Assembly: GCA_910580105.1 (NCBI GenBank)
Contig: CAJTWN010000001.1
Coordinates: forward strand, 496,001 to 560,000
Reading direction: 5' to 3'
From: an uncultured Clostridia bacterium
GTDB lineage: Bacteria > Bacillota > Clostridia > Monoglobales > Monoglobaceae
Length of the DNA stretch: 64,000 bases
Shown here one piece after another: positions 50,998 to 60,008 of this stretch. A program made the position numbers and the translations under genes. How positions within the stretch are numbered: the stretch's first letter is position 1; each line of letters starts with the position of its first letter. The notes under the pieces were generated by a model. It had not been told where the DNA came from. It ran no database searches and worked only from the letters and a program-made list of their open reading frames with translations.

Positions 50998-51462
50998 TCA
51001 GTCTTCCGGCGTCTGTTCCGGCGTATCGGCCAGCGTCCCGACCTCTTCCCCTTCTGTCAGCACCGATGTGCAATGGGGACAGCGCGTCGCCTTGCGGTCA
51101 ATTTCGCTGAAGCAATAAGGGCAGACCTTGGTGGTAACCTCTTCTTCTGCGGCCTCTTTCTTCCTGCCAAACGAAGCAACCGCGTTCATCCCCTTAACGA
51201 TAAGGAAGACAATGAATGCCATGATAATAAAATTCAACACGTTGGTGATAAACGCCCCGTATTTGATGTCAACGCCAAGGACATTGAGTACAAGGTCATT
51301 GAAATCCTGTTTGGCAAACAGGCCGATCAGCGGCGTAATAATGTCGGTCACCAGAGAGTTGACAATCTTCTGAAATGCGGCGCCGATGATAACGCCGACA
51401 GCCAAATCCATGACATTGCCCCGCAGTGCAAATTCTTTAAACTCATGTAAAAATTTCTTCAA
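50998..51462 (-). CDS. mscL: Large-conductance mechanosensitive channel MscL with C-terminal zinc ribbon
   Basis: The first ~95 residues are MscL: KKFLHEFKEFALRGNVMDL, the first helix AVGVIIGAAF and the second FIIMAFIVFLIV. A cytoplasmic extension carries CPYC (114-117) and CPHC (128-131), a zinc-ribbon pair not found in E. coli MscL, then an acidic tail. The start is a TTG at 51462 with GAGAGGG upstream, which gives the canonical N-terminus. It releases solutes on hypo-osmotic shock. The 370 nt upstream (51496-51867) contain only C/T-rich sequence with no feature I can name. Confidence 0.93.
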   Translation of the reverse strand: MKKFLHEFKEFALRGNVMDLAVGVIIGAAFQKIVNSLVTDIITPLIGLFAKQDFNDLVLNVLGVDIKYGAFITNVLNFIIMAFIVFLIVKGMNAVASFGRKKEAAEEEVTTKVCPYCFSEIDRKATRCPHCTSVLTEGEEVGTLADTPEQTPED

Positions 51463-51867
51463 TTCAACACACCCTCTCTTTATTGATCTTATCAAAGCCT
51501 ATTATAACATACTTTTTGTCAGTTTCAAGAGGAAAATGGTGAAAAACCCGAAGAAATTGGAAAATTTCCGGTGCATTTCATTCCTGCGGCCGGCGCGGCC
51601 GCCGCTCCTTCCTTTCCCTTCCAAAGAAGGCGCACTCTTCCGTCTCTGCCCCTTCCGTAAAATTCTCCTTCTGTGCCCCGCTCCTTCGGGAAAATAGCAC
51701 TTCCGCAAAATTTCACTTCCGGGGAATTGCACCAGGAAACACAGCATTGCGCTTCGGCACGCAGCCATCTCCGCTTTCCTTCTTATCAAGTCCACAGATT
51801 CCAGACCGCATCCAAACCAGAGATAAGTTATCCGCTATTTAAAGTGCAGCAAACCCAAAAACATATC

Positions 51868-52440
51868 TCAGACATTTTTTTCGATAAAATGCGTATCCGA
51901 AGTCTCCCAATATTTTTGATACACCCAATCGTCCTGACCATCAAAATTGAATTGATACATCCGGAATGTAACCAAAAAATCCTTGGGCTGCCATTGTTCC
52001 TCATAAGAATAGCAATACCGCATTCCTATATTTTTCATTACGCCGCCGCTTCTCGGATTGTTTTTATCATGCGTTGCCGTAATATAGGGGATATGCTCTT
52101 TTTTTAACAATTCAATCAGCGCCCCTGCCGCTTCGGTAACAATCCCGTTATGCCAGAACTCTTTGCGAAGTGCATAACCAAAATCATAAGCATCACCTGC
52201 GTCCGCTTTGATATAACCAATCGGATAATTTTCTTCTTTTAAGCAGATTGCAAAATGATATTTCTTATCCGCAAATCGTTTTTGGTAAAATGCCTTTGTC
52301 TCTTCAATATTTTTTACAGGAAACCAGGGTAAAAAGGTATTGACTTCCTTATCTTTCAAAAGCAAATAGAGTGCGTCCATATCATTATTTTCAAATTTCC
52401 TTAACAGCAGTCTATCCGTTTCAATCCGTGTTGTGTTCAT
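51868..52440 (-). CDS. GNAT family N-acetyltransferase
   Basis: The 190-residue protein has the RimJ/RimL-like start TTRIETDRLLLRKFENNDMD and an acetyl-CoA-binding region around FGYALRKEFWHNGIVTEAAG. The substrate is unknown. GGAGG precedes the ATG at 52440. It is more A+T-rich than the adjacent methyltransferase gene and is separated from it by 100 nt. Confidence 0.88.
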   Translation of the reverse strand: MNTTRIETDRLLLRKFENNDMDALYLLLKDKEVNTFLPWFPVKNIEETKAFYQKRFADKKYHFAICLKEENYPIGYIKADAGDAYDFGYALRKEFWHNGIVTEAAGALIELLKKEHIPYITATHDKNNPRSGGVMKNIGMRYCYSYEEQWQPKDFLVTFRMYQFNFDGQDDWVYQKYWETSDTHFIEKNV

Positions 52441-52540
52441 TTTTCCTCCGCAAATCCAGATTTTTCTATACAACCTCCCCAGAGGCAGCACACCCTTTCC
52501 CGCTGGGGACATTTGCCCAAACCAAACGATGGCACCTTAA

Positions 52541-53284
52541 TTAAGCGGCAGGTTTGCGCAGAACAAAGAAAATCCGCTCTGCAGTTTCTTCCGGCGGCAG
52601 AAAAGAGAGGTCGCCATACACGCCTTCCACCTTCAGTCCCGCTTTTTCGGCAATCTCCCTAAGCTGGTCAATAGCATAGGCATACTCCTTCTGCTCCTCA
52701 TCAAAACGGGTATAACGCCCGTCTTTTTCCCGGATAAAAAGATTCAGGTCAAAGAGCGCCATCTTTTTTTCGTCGTCATACTCGTTGTTCCATACACAAT
52801 AGGCATCCTCATCCTCATAGACAAAGGAACGATCCGCCAGCAGATGTTTCAGCTTATACTCCGAATTCATATCAAAAATCATGATGCCGCCGGGATTGAG
52901 ATAATTCCTCACCCAATGGAACATCCGCTGTAATTTTTTGGGCTTTCCTATATAATTGACGCCGTCCAATGCACAAATCACCGCGTCCACCGTACCATAG
53001 AGCTCGAAATCGGTCATATCCTGCTGCAAAAACAGAATATCCAGATCCTTTGCCCTCGCCTTATCCATCGCAATCTGCAGCATCTGCGGCGAAAGGTCAA
53101 TACCAATCATGTCATACCCCTCTTCCGCCATGGCAAGGGTGATGTTGCCCGTCCCGCAGGCAAGATCCAGCACCAGCTCCGGCTGTACGCCGCAGCGGAC
53201 AAACACCTGCTCGTAAAAATCCAGAAACGCCCGATAATCAATCTCCTGAAATTTGTCATAGACCTCTGCAAAACGCTCGTACAT
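52541..53284 (-). CDS. Class I SAM-dependent methyltransferase
   Basis: The 247-residue protein has SAM motif I LVLDLACGTGNITLAMAEEG, MIGIDLSPQMLQIA and motif-IV-like VDAVICALDGVNYIG. It resembles YqeM-type small-molecule or tRNA-related methyltransferases. Its start overlaps the pcrA stop (TAATG), indicating coupled translation with the helicase, although no shared function is evident. Confidence 0.88.
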   Translation of the reverse strand: MYERFAEVYDKFQEIDYRAFLDFYEQVFVRCGVQPELVLDLACGTGNITLAMAEEGYDMIGIDLSPQMLQIAMDKARAKDLDILFLQQDMTDFELYGTVDAVICALDGVNYIGKPKKLQRMFHWVRNYLNPGGIMIFDMNSEYKLKHLLADRSFVYEDEDAYCVWNNEYDDEKKMALFDLNLFIREKDGRYTRFDEEQKEYAYAIDQLREIAEKAGLKVEGVYGDLSFLPPEETAERIFFVLRKPAA

Positions 53285-55650
53285 TATTCGTTCACCTTCT
53301 CGATTGGCGCATAGGCCGCCATCAGTTTCTTCTCACCCGCCGCAAACTTTGCAATCACCAGGGTATCCGCGCCGATGCTCTGGGCGGAAAGAACCGTACC
53401 AAGGCCAAACTTCCGGTGCTTGATGCGGTCGCCGGGCTGAAAATCAGCCGCCGCCTGCTTCTCAGGCGCCGTCTCTTTTTTGAGATAGGAACTGGTATCA
53501 AATCCGGGAACCGTTCTGCCGGGATGCACGGCCTGGAACACCGGTGACGGCTTGTCCTCGGTTATCTCCAGCAGTTCCGCCGGAATCTCCTCCACAAACC
53601 GGGAAACCGGGTTAAATTTCGTTGCGCCGTACAGGGTCCGTGACTTTGCACGGGTCATAAACAGCTGTTTCTTTGCGCGGGTGATCCCCACATAGCAGAG
53701 CCGCCGCTCTTCTTCAATCTCTTCGCTGTCTCCGATGGAACGCATCCCAGGAAAGACGCCGTCTTCCATCCCCACCAAAAAGACCACCGGGAACTCCAGC
53801 CCCTTGGCGCTGTGCAGGGTCATCAGCGTCACCGTCTCCTGAGCCTCGTCATAACTGTCGATATCCGACACCAGGGAAATATCCTCCAAAAGCTGTTCCA
53901 GGGTAATCGACTCGTCCGCCTTCACCGCCTCCTGAACCATAGAGATAAATTCATTGAGGTTTTCCAGCCGGGTCTGGTTTTCCACCGTCTTTTCCGCCTT
54001 CAGAGCATCCACCATCCCCGTCTGCTTCATCACCAAATTCACAAAAAGCTCCAGGCCCATCCCCTCGTCCAGTTCCTTCCGCAGGCCTTCAATCATCTGG
54101 GCAAACTGGCGGAGCTTACCGGCCACTTTGGAGGGAATCAAGTCAAATTCCTCCGCCCGGCGGCAGACTTCAAACAGGGTCACACCGGCTTCTCCTGCCG
54201 CCTGTTCTACCTTTTCCACCGATGCCGCACCGATGCCGCGCTTCGGTTCGTTGATGACCCGGTGAAAGGCCACCGTATCCCCAAAATTTTGAATCAGCCG
54301 GAGATAGGAGGTCAAATCCTTAATCTCCTTCCGGTCATAGAAGCGCAGACCGCCCAGCACACGATAGGGGATTGCGCCGCGGAGCAGTGCATCCTCGATA
54401 ACACGGGACTGGGCATTGGCACGGTACAAAATGACACAGTTATTATAGCTCTCGCCGTTCCTGCCCAGTTCCCGGATGGTATCTGCGATATAATGGGCTT
54501 CCATATGCTCTGTGTCCGAGACGTGCATGGTGATTTTATCCCCCGCCCCGTTGGAAGTCCAAAGATTTTTCCCCTTCCTTCCCGCATTGTTGCGGATGAC
54601 ATAGTTGGCCGCATCCAAAATGGTTTGGGTGGAACGATAGTTCTCTTCCAGCTTGATCACCCTGCAATTTTGGAATTCCTTTTCAAATCCAAGAATATTC
54701 TGAATATCCGCACCGCGGAACTTATAAATACTCTGGTCGTCATCACCCACCACACAGAGATTTTTATGCTTTGCCGCAAGCAGACTGACCAGCCGGTATT
54801 GGGCATGGTTGGTGTCCTGATACTCATCCACGAGGATATAGCGGAACCGCTTTTGATAATAGTCCCGCACCTCTTCACATTCTTCCAGCAGCCGAACCAT
54901 GCAGACGATCAGGTCATCAAAGTCCAGACCGTTGTTCTGTTTCAGCTTTCTCTGATAAAGTTCATAAATCTCGGCAACTTTTGTATAGTAAAAGTCCCCT
55001 TTGTATGTATCGGCAAACTCCGCCGGGTCAAGGAGCTGATCCTTTGCATTGCTGATGGCAGCGGCCACCGCACGGGGCGGATACTTTTTGTCGTCCACGC
55101 CCAGCTCTTTTAAGCATTCCTTGATCACCGTCTGCTGGTCCGCCGTGTCATAGATGGTAAAATTCCGTTCATAGCCAATCTTATCAATATCCCGCCGCAG
55201 AAAGCGGACACAGGCCGAGTGGAAGGTACTTGCATAGACATCCTCCCCACAGCTGCCCAGCTGTTTGACCAGACGCTGTTTCAGTTCCGCCGCCGCCTTG
55301 TTGGTAAAGGTAATCGCCAAAATCTGATAGGGCGCCGCCGGCTCCACCGCCAGGGTATCCAGCAGATGGGGCGGCAGTTCGTCCAGTTCCCCTTCGGCAT
55401 ACCATTCCATAATTTCCAGTTCCTCCGGCGCAAGGCCTGCCGGAACTGCATCACTATCGTACGCTTTGCCATAGCGAATCAAATGGGCAATCTTCTGCAC
55501 AATCACCGTGGTCTTGCCCGAACCGGCCCCGGCCAGCACCAAAAGCGGCCCTTCCGTATGGAAGACCGCCTCCTTTTGTTTTTGGTTCAGCCGCTGATAG
55601 TCTTTCTCAATTATTTTCTTTCTTATCTCTGTAAATTCGATTGGAATCAC
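53284..55650 (-). CDS. pcrA: ATP-dependent DNA helicase PcrA/UvrD
   Basis: This 788-residue superfamily 1A helicase has Walker A LAGAGSGKTT, ITFTNKAAAELKQR, VDEYQDTN, GDDDQSIYKFRGAD, the TLHSAKGLEFPVVFLVG motif and GITRAKKQLF. A C-terminal Tudor-like domain (GDRIKHRKFGLGTVLSAQ), which binds RNA polymerase in PcrA, is present. An insert of about 35 residues after motif I (around EELEIMEWYAEGELDELPPH) lengthens domain 1A. The start is probably GTG at 55650; its ribosome site is poor, and further upstream the frame enters a repeat. Confidence 0.93.
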   Translation of the reverse strand: MIPIEFTEIRKKIIEKDYQRLNQKQKEAVFHTEGPLLVLAGAGSGKTTVIVQKIAHLIRYGKAYDSDAVPAGLAPEELEIMEWYAEGELDELPPHLLDTLAVEPAAPYQILAITFTNKAAAELKQRLVKQLGSCGEDVYASTFHSACVRFLRRDIDKIGYERNFTIYDTADQQTVIKECLKELGVDDKKYPPRAVAAAISNAKDQLLDPAEFADTYKGDFYYTKVAEIYELYQRKLKQNNGLDFDDLIVCMVRLLEECEEVRDYYQKRFRYILVDEYQDTNHAQYRLVSLLAAKHKNLCVVGDDDQSIYKFRGADIQNILGFEKEFQNCRVIKLEENYRSTQTILDAANYVIRNNAGRKGKNLWTSNGAGDKITMHVSDTEHMEAHYIADTIRELGRNGESYNNCVILYRANAQSRVIEDALLRGAIPYRVLGGLRFYDRKEIKDLTSYLRLIQNFGDTVAFHRVINEPKRGIGAASVEKVEQAAGEAGVTLFEVCRRAEEFDLIPSKVAGKLRQFAQMIEGLRKELDEGMGLELFVNLVMKQTGMVDALKAEKTVENQTRLENLNEFISMVQEAVKADESITLEQLLEDISLVSDIDSYDEAQETVTLMTLHSAKGLEFPVVFLVGMEDGVFPGMRSIGDSEEIEEERRLCYVGITRAKKQLFMTRAKSRTLYGATKFNPVSRFVEEIPAELLEITEDKPSPVFQAVHPGRTVPGFDTSSYLKKETAPEKQAAADFQPGDRIKHRKFGLGTVLSAQSIGADTLVIAKFAAGEKKLMAAYAPIEKVNE

Positions 55651-55876
55651 CCCGCCTAAATATCGTCGGCACGCGACCAATTTTGCTCACTTCGCGGCTT
55701 TGCCCCAAAGATTCGCTCTATGGTCGGTGCCTCCTTCTTCCCGCAAAACGCGCTTCGCTGGCGTTTTGCAGGAGTTTTTTCACCGAGCGGAGTAAAACCC
55801 CGCCCCTATATGAATTATAAAAAATTTTATTTCTTTGTCCTTGTCATAGCTGCGCACCAGGTCAAGGCTCAGCCTT

Positions 55877-56220
55877 GTTTTGTGGAAAAGAGGAGACGCC
55901 GGCGCCCAAAACGAAGGTTTTTCGCAGGAAAACCGAGCAATTGCGTCGTGCACCGACGACGTCACGCCGCTATTCTCGGTCAATTTGCCCGGTTTTCGTA
56001 GGGGCGACCCTGCGTGGTCGCCCGTCAATGCGAAAAATTTCATTTCAAAGCCGACCTCGTCGGCACGCGACCAACTTTGTCCACTTCGCGGCTTTGCCGC
56101 AAAGATTCATTCTCCTTATGGACGGTTCTTCTTTTTTCCCAAAAAGCACTGCTTTTTGGGAACCCTGCCGTGCAAAGCACGGCATATAGTGCATTTCTCA
56201 CGCGCAACAGCGCGTGTAAG
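55877..56220 (+). repeat. ~340-bp direct repeat, copy 1
   Basis: This runs from TTTTGTGGAAAAGAGGAG to CACGCGCAACAGCGCGTG. It is closely matched by the copy at 56808-57143, with small insertions and substitutions. Confidence 0.8.
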
Positions 56221-56807
56221 TGGATCGGGCGACCACGTGGGGTCGCCCCTACGGGTGTCCGTGTGTCCATTTCGAAATTCGCGGCACTCAGTGAAAGGTT
56301 TTTCCACTCGGCATAGTCGCGCATTGGATGAAACGTCACGTTTCCGGGCGACCACACGACGTCAGAACACGCCTTATATTGCTCACTTTTCCCGTTAGGA
56401 AAAGCTACGCTTCCTCGGCGGTTCTTCCTTTATCCCACAAAAGCAAAGCTTTTGCGGGAACCCTAAGAAGCCCCTACGGATGTCCGTTCCGAAATATGGA
56501 TTTCCCAGGGCGGTGTAGAACCCCGCCCCTACGAAATCCGCGGCAATCGGTAGAATGTTTTTCCTCTCGTATCATCCGCGCATTGGGTCAAGGCTCAGCC
56601 TTGCGCACCGGATGAAACGTCACCTTTCCGGGCGACCACATAGGGTCGCCCCTACGGATCCACGTTTCAAAATGTAGATTTCCCAGGGCTCCCGCAGCGT
56701 CAAAACACGCCTTATATTGCTCACTTTTCCCGTTGGGAAAAGCTACGCTACTTCGGCGTTCTTCCTTTATCCCGCAAAAGCTTTGCTTTTGCGGGAACCC
56801 TAGTGCG

Positions 56808-57143
56808 TTTTGTGGGAAAGAGGAGGTGCCGACGCCCAAAGCGAAGGTTTTTCGCAGGAAAACCGAGCAAATACGCCGTGCGTTGACGACGGGTCAAGCG
56901 TCACGCCGCTATTCTCGGTCAATTTGCCCGGTTTTCGTAGGGGCGACCCTGCGTGGTCGCCCGTCAATGGGAAACATTTCATTTCAATGCCGTCCTCGTC
57001 GGCACGCGACCAATTTTGTTCACTTCGCGGCTTTGCTCCTTATGACCGGTTCTTCCTTTTCCCAAAAAGCACTGCTTTTTGGGAACCCTGCCGTGCAAAG
57101 CACGGCCTACAATGCACTTCTCACGCGCAACAGCGCGTGTAAG
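56808..57143 (+). repeat. ~340-bp direct repeat, copy 2
   Basis: This is the second copy of the segment at 55877-56220. It includes an inserted GGGTCAAGCGTCACGCC unit that copy 1 lacks, which links it to the 25-nt palindromic family. Confidence 0.8.
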
Positions 57144-57196
57144 TTCCGGCTCAAGCGTCACGCTTGCGCATTGGCTCAAGGCTCAGCCTTGCGAAT

Positions 57197-58252
57197 CTAT
57201 AAAATTGTACCGCCGCCCAAAACAAAGGTATCTGTCTCGTCATAAAAGACCACGGCCTGTCCGGGCGTCACCGCCCGCTGCGGCGTTTCAAACTCCACAT
57301 AAATCCTGCCGCCGTCCATCCAGAGCTGCGCCGGCGCCGACTTTGCCGCATACCGCACCTTTGCGAGCACCTTCCTCTTCTGCGACAAATCCATCGGAAG
57401 GATAAAATTCAAATCCCCGGCCATAAGAGAACTGGAAAATTCTGTGCCGCTCTCCCCCAGGACAATCCGGTTCGTTCCGGCATCAATCCGGGTGACAAAC
57501 ATCGGTTTTCCAAAAGCAATCCCCAGCCCTTTCCGCTGGCCGATGGTATAATGCAGGATTCCCCTGTGCCTGCCCAGTACGTGTCCGCTGCCGTCCACAA
57601 AATCTCCTTCGGGCGGCTCTGTTCCCGTCCGCCGCAGGATAAACCCGGCATAATCATTGTCCGGAATGAAACAAATCTCCTGACTGTCCGGCTTTTGTGC
57701 CACAGGCAATGCAAGTTCTTCCGCCTTTTTGCGGATGGTCTCTTTATCCCTAAAGTCCCCCAGGGGAAGCAGCACACCCGAGAGCTGTTCCTGGGACAGA
57801 TGATAGAGTACATAGGTCTGATCCTTTTCCCGGTTCTCGGCCCGCATCAGCCGCCAAAGGCCGTCTTCCCCCCGGACAACGCGTCCATAGTGGCCGGTGG
57901 CAATCTTCTGTGCGCCCAGCTCCGCCGCCGCCTTGCGCATGGCCCCGAATTTCAGCGCCTTGTTGCAGGCAATACAGGGATTGGGCGTTCTGCCGGACAG
58001 ATATTCCCTTGTAAAATATTCCATGACCGCCCCTTCAAATTCCTGCCGGAAATCCAGGGCGTGATGTTCAATTCCCAAGGCATCCGCCACCCGCCGGGCA
58101 TCTTCCACCGTATTCTGATACGCTTCTTCACCGCCGTCCCAAAGGCGCATGGTCACCCCAATCACATGGTACCCCTTCTCCTTCAGCACAGCCGCCGCAA
58201 CACTGCTGTCCACACCGCCGGACATACCGACCGCAACCGTTTTATTTGTCAT
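57197..58252 (-). CDS. mnmA: tRNA-specific 2-thiouridylase MnmA
   Basis: MnmA makes the 2-thiouridine at position 34 of Glu, Gln and Lys tRNAs. The 351 residues have the PP-loop GMSGGVDSSVAAAVL, the first catalytic cysteine in NPCIACNKALKFG and the second in QKPDSQEICFIPD. The ATG at 58252 follows GGAGGAGAG and overlaps the end of rnhA by 11 nt. The C-terminus abuts the repeat block, and TGA of the gene lies directly beside its last palindromic unit. Confidence 0.95.
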   Translation of the reverse strand: MTNKTVAVGMSGGVDSSVAAAVLKEKGYHVIGVTMRLWDGGEEAYQNTVEDARRVADALGIEHHALDFRQEFEGAVMEYFTREYLSGRTPNPCIACNKALKFGAMRKAAAELGAQKIATGHYGRVVRGEDGLWRLMRAENREKDQTYVLYHLSQEQLSGVLLPLGDFRDKETIRKKAEELALPVAQKPDSQEICFIPDNDYAGFILRRTGTEPPEGDFVDGSGHVLGRHRGILHYTIGQRKGLGIAFGKPMFVTRIDAGTNRIVLGESGTEFSSSLMAGDLNFILPMDLSQKRKVLAKVRYAAKSAPAQLWMDGGRIYVEFETPQRAVTPGQAVVFYDETDTFVLGGGTIL

Positions 58253-58721
58253 CCGGCTCTCCTCCATACAATTCCCGTGCATACTTTTTCGACTGGGCAA
58301 CTGCCAGCCTGTCACACCGTTCATTTTCCGGATGACCTGCATGGCCTTTTACCCACACCAGTTCCACATCGTGACGGCTGAAAAGTCGCAGCACCTCATC
58401 CCACAGATCGGGATTAAGGGCCTTTTCCTTCCCGTTCCGCATCCAGCCGTTGGCCTTCCAGCGTTTGGCCCAGCCCTTTTCCATCGCGTCAACAAAATAT
58501 TTCGAATCACTGTATAAGGTCACGCGGCACCGCTGGTTCAACGCGGAAAGACCGGCAATCACCGCCATCAGCTCCATCCGGTTGTTGGTGGTGTCAATCG
58601 CACCGCCGCTGATTTCCTTTTCCAGCCCCATATACCGGAGGATAACGCCATAGCCCCCCGGCCCGGGATTGCCGCTGCAGGCACCATCGGTAAATATTTC
58701 CACATGTTTTTGCTCCGCCAT
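58242..58721 (-). CDS. rnhA: Ribonuclease HI
   Basis: The 159-residue protein has the four acidic catalytic residues of bacterial RNase HI: D in IFTDGACSGNPG, E in NNRMELMAVI, D in LYSDSKYFVDA and D in ENERCDRLA, plus the KRWKANGW basic protrusion. It removes RNA from RNA-DNA hybrids. It is coupled to mnmA. Confidence 0.95.
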   Translation of the reverse strand: MAEQKHVEIFTDGACSGNPGPGGYGVILRYMGLEKEISGGAIDTTNNRMELMAVIAGLSALNQRCRVTLYSDSKYFVDAMEKGWAKRWKANGWMRNGKEKALNPDLWDEVLRLFSRHDVELVWVKGHAGHPENERCDRLAVAQSKKYARELYGGEPDDK

Positions 58722-58810
58722 ATTCTATCTCCAAATCTTTTTCATTTTATCAGCATTGTACCATATCCCCGACAAAAAATCCAGACCCTTCCCAATTTTT
58801 TTCAAAAATA

Positions 58811-58839
58811 TAGACAACGCTTTTTCAAAATGTTATAAT
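58811..58839 (+). promoter_or_regulatory. Promoter of the ECF-transporter operon
   Basis: TAGACA (58811-58816) and a perfect TATAAT (58834-58839) are 17 nt apart. The ~180-nt leader that follows contains a repeated CCGGTTTGGCTC and a hairpin CCGGCAG/CTGCCGG (58895-58927). It lacks the conserved core of a cobalamin riboswitch. Confidence 0.65.
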
Positions 58840-59021
58840 ATGTAAAATAAAACTTTTTTCCGGTTTGGCTCCGGCTCCGGTTTGGCTCGGTCTCCGGCAG
58901 CCCGTTTGAGGCCGGTCGTCCTGCCGGATTGGAACAGTCAAATTTCACCTTCCGATATTCCCCCTCCGGCCAACACCGCCTTCATCCACAACAACGAAAA
59001 TGAAAAGGAGTTTTCTTTCTT

Positions 59022-60008
59022 ATGTATACAGCGACTGCAAAAAAATGTACGGCCCTATGTCTCTGCCTTCTTCTGGCATGTCTGCCCTTTTCCTGTAAAG
59101 GAGCGGAATTCTTTCCCGAAGACACCGCGGCCTTTCTGCGGCAGGCCGTACCAAATCCCTCCATCGGTCAGACCGGCGGAGAATGGGCGGTCATCGGCCA
59201 TCTTCAGGCAGGAATACCCAAGGACGATCCCTATTTTTCCATATATAAAGACAATCTGGAAAAAACGCTGAAAGAAAAGGCAGGGGTTCTCTCCGGGAAT
59301 AAATACACTGAATACGCCCGGGTTTCTCTCGCCCTTTCTGCCCTTGGAGAGGATCCGTCAAACTTCCGGGGCTTTGACCTGCTCGCCCCCCTCTGCGAAT
59401 TCGACAAAGTTCTCCGGCAGGGCATCAACGGCGCCGTATTCGCCCTGATGGCATTCAGCCACGGGGGCCGGGGGGACGAAGAAGTTGTCCGCCGTTATCT
59501 TACAGAACTGCTCGGCAAGCAGCAGGCCTGCGGCGGTTTTGGACTCTCGGATGACCAGCCGGACACGGATGTTACCGCAATGGCCATCCGCGCCCTCTGT
59601 CTCTATCCGGGACATGCCGGTGTACGGGATGCCGTCATGGCGGCTCTCGCCTGGCTCTCCGCCGTGCAGCAGGCGGACGGCGGCTTTCTCTCACGGGAAG
59701 GGACCGAAACTGCCGAGAGCGCAAGCCAGGTTCTGCTGGCACTCAAGGCCGCAGGTTACAGCGAAAATGACCCGGCCTTCTGCAAAAACGGCAGTTCCGT
59801 CCGCGATAATCTGCTGTCTTTTGCCCAGCCAAACGGCGGCTTCCGCCATACCAAACAAAATCTGCCCGTTGACCTGATGGCAAGCGAACAGGCGTATCTT
59901 GCCCTGACCGCCCCCGCTGCCTATACCTTTGATTCGGACAAGGCGTGGGATTTTATCCGGACACTCCTTGATCTATCAGCCCAAATGCAAAAGGGAGGAA
60001 ACCCATGA
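59022..60008 (+). CDS. Secreted alpha/alpha-barrel (prenyltransferase-like) protein, transcobalamin N-domain-like
   Basis: A signal peptide (residues 1-28) precedes a repeat domain whose units carry Q-x-x-x-GGF motifs: QQACGGFGLSDDQPDTDVTA, VQQADGGFLSREGTETAESA, AQPNGGFRHTKQN. This is the terpene-cyclase/prenyltransferase alpha-barrel also used by the N-terminal domain of animal intrinsic factor and transcobalamin. Its stop overlaps the start of a DUF4430 lipoprotein (ATGA), the fold of the transcobalamin C-terminal domain, and ECF genes follow. Together these suggest a ligand-capture protein, possibly for a corrinoid. Confidence 0.75.
   Translation: MYTATAKKCTALCLCLLLACLPFSCKGAEFFPEDTAAFLRQAVPNPSIGQTGGEWAVIGHLQAGIPKDDPYFSIYKDNLEKTLKEKAGVLSGNKYTEYARVSLALSALGEDPSNFRGFDLLAPLCEFDKVLRQGINGAVFALMAFSHGGRGDEEVVRRYLTELLGKQQACGGFGLSDDQPDTDVTAMAIRALCLYPGHAGVRDAVMAALAWLSAVQQADGGFLSREGTETAESASQVLLALKAAGYSENDPAFCKNGSSVRDNLLSFAQPNGGFRHTKQNLPVDLMASEQAYLALTAPAAYTFDSDKAWDFIRTLLDLSAQMQKGGNP

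Larger units (their letters stand above)
55664..57196. repeat. 1.5-kb non-coding block of nested direct and palindromic repeats
   Basis: No gene is supported between pcrA and mnmA. A ~340-bp segment occurs twice in direct orientation (55877-56220 and 56808-57143). The sequence TCGTCGGCACGCGACCAA begins near 55664, 56068 and 56996. The hairpin motif GTAGGGGCGACC...GGTCGCCC occurs about five times. Perfect hairpins such as CCCAAAAAGCACTGCTTTTTGGG-type and CACGCGCAACAGCGCGTG recur. The left end lies within about 15 nt of the pcrA start codon. Confidence 0.85.

Noticed and set aside
53812..55113. 433-codon frame antisense to pcrA
   Set aside because: It lies wholly opposite a well-supported helicase gene and has no motif; long antisense frames are expected in this G+C range.
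55875..57245. Several 60-170 codon open frames in the repeat block
   Set aside because: They are duplicated along with the repeats, lack ribosome sites, overlap in all frames and have no recognisable protein motifs.
58840..59021. Cobalamin riboswitch upstream of the ECF operon
   Set aside because: The conserved core (GGUGAA...UCC, CCGCAACUGU-like and B12-box sequences) is missing and the leader is only about 180 nt, though hairpins are present.
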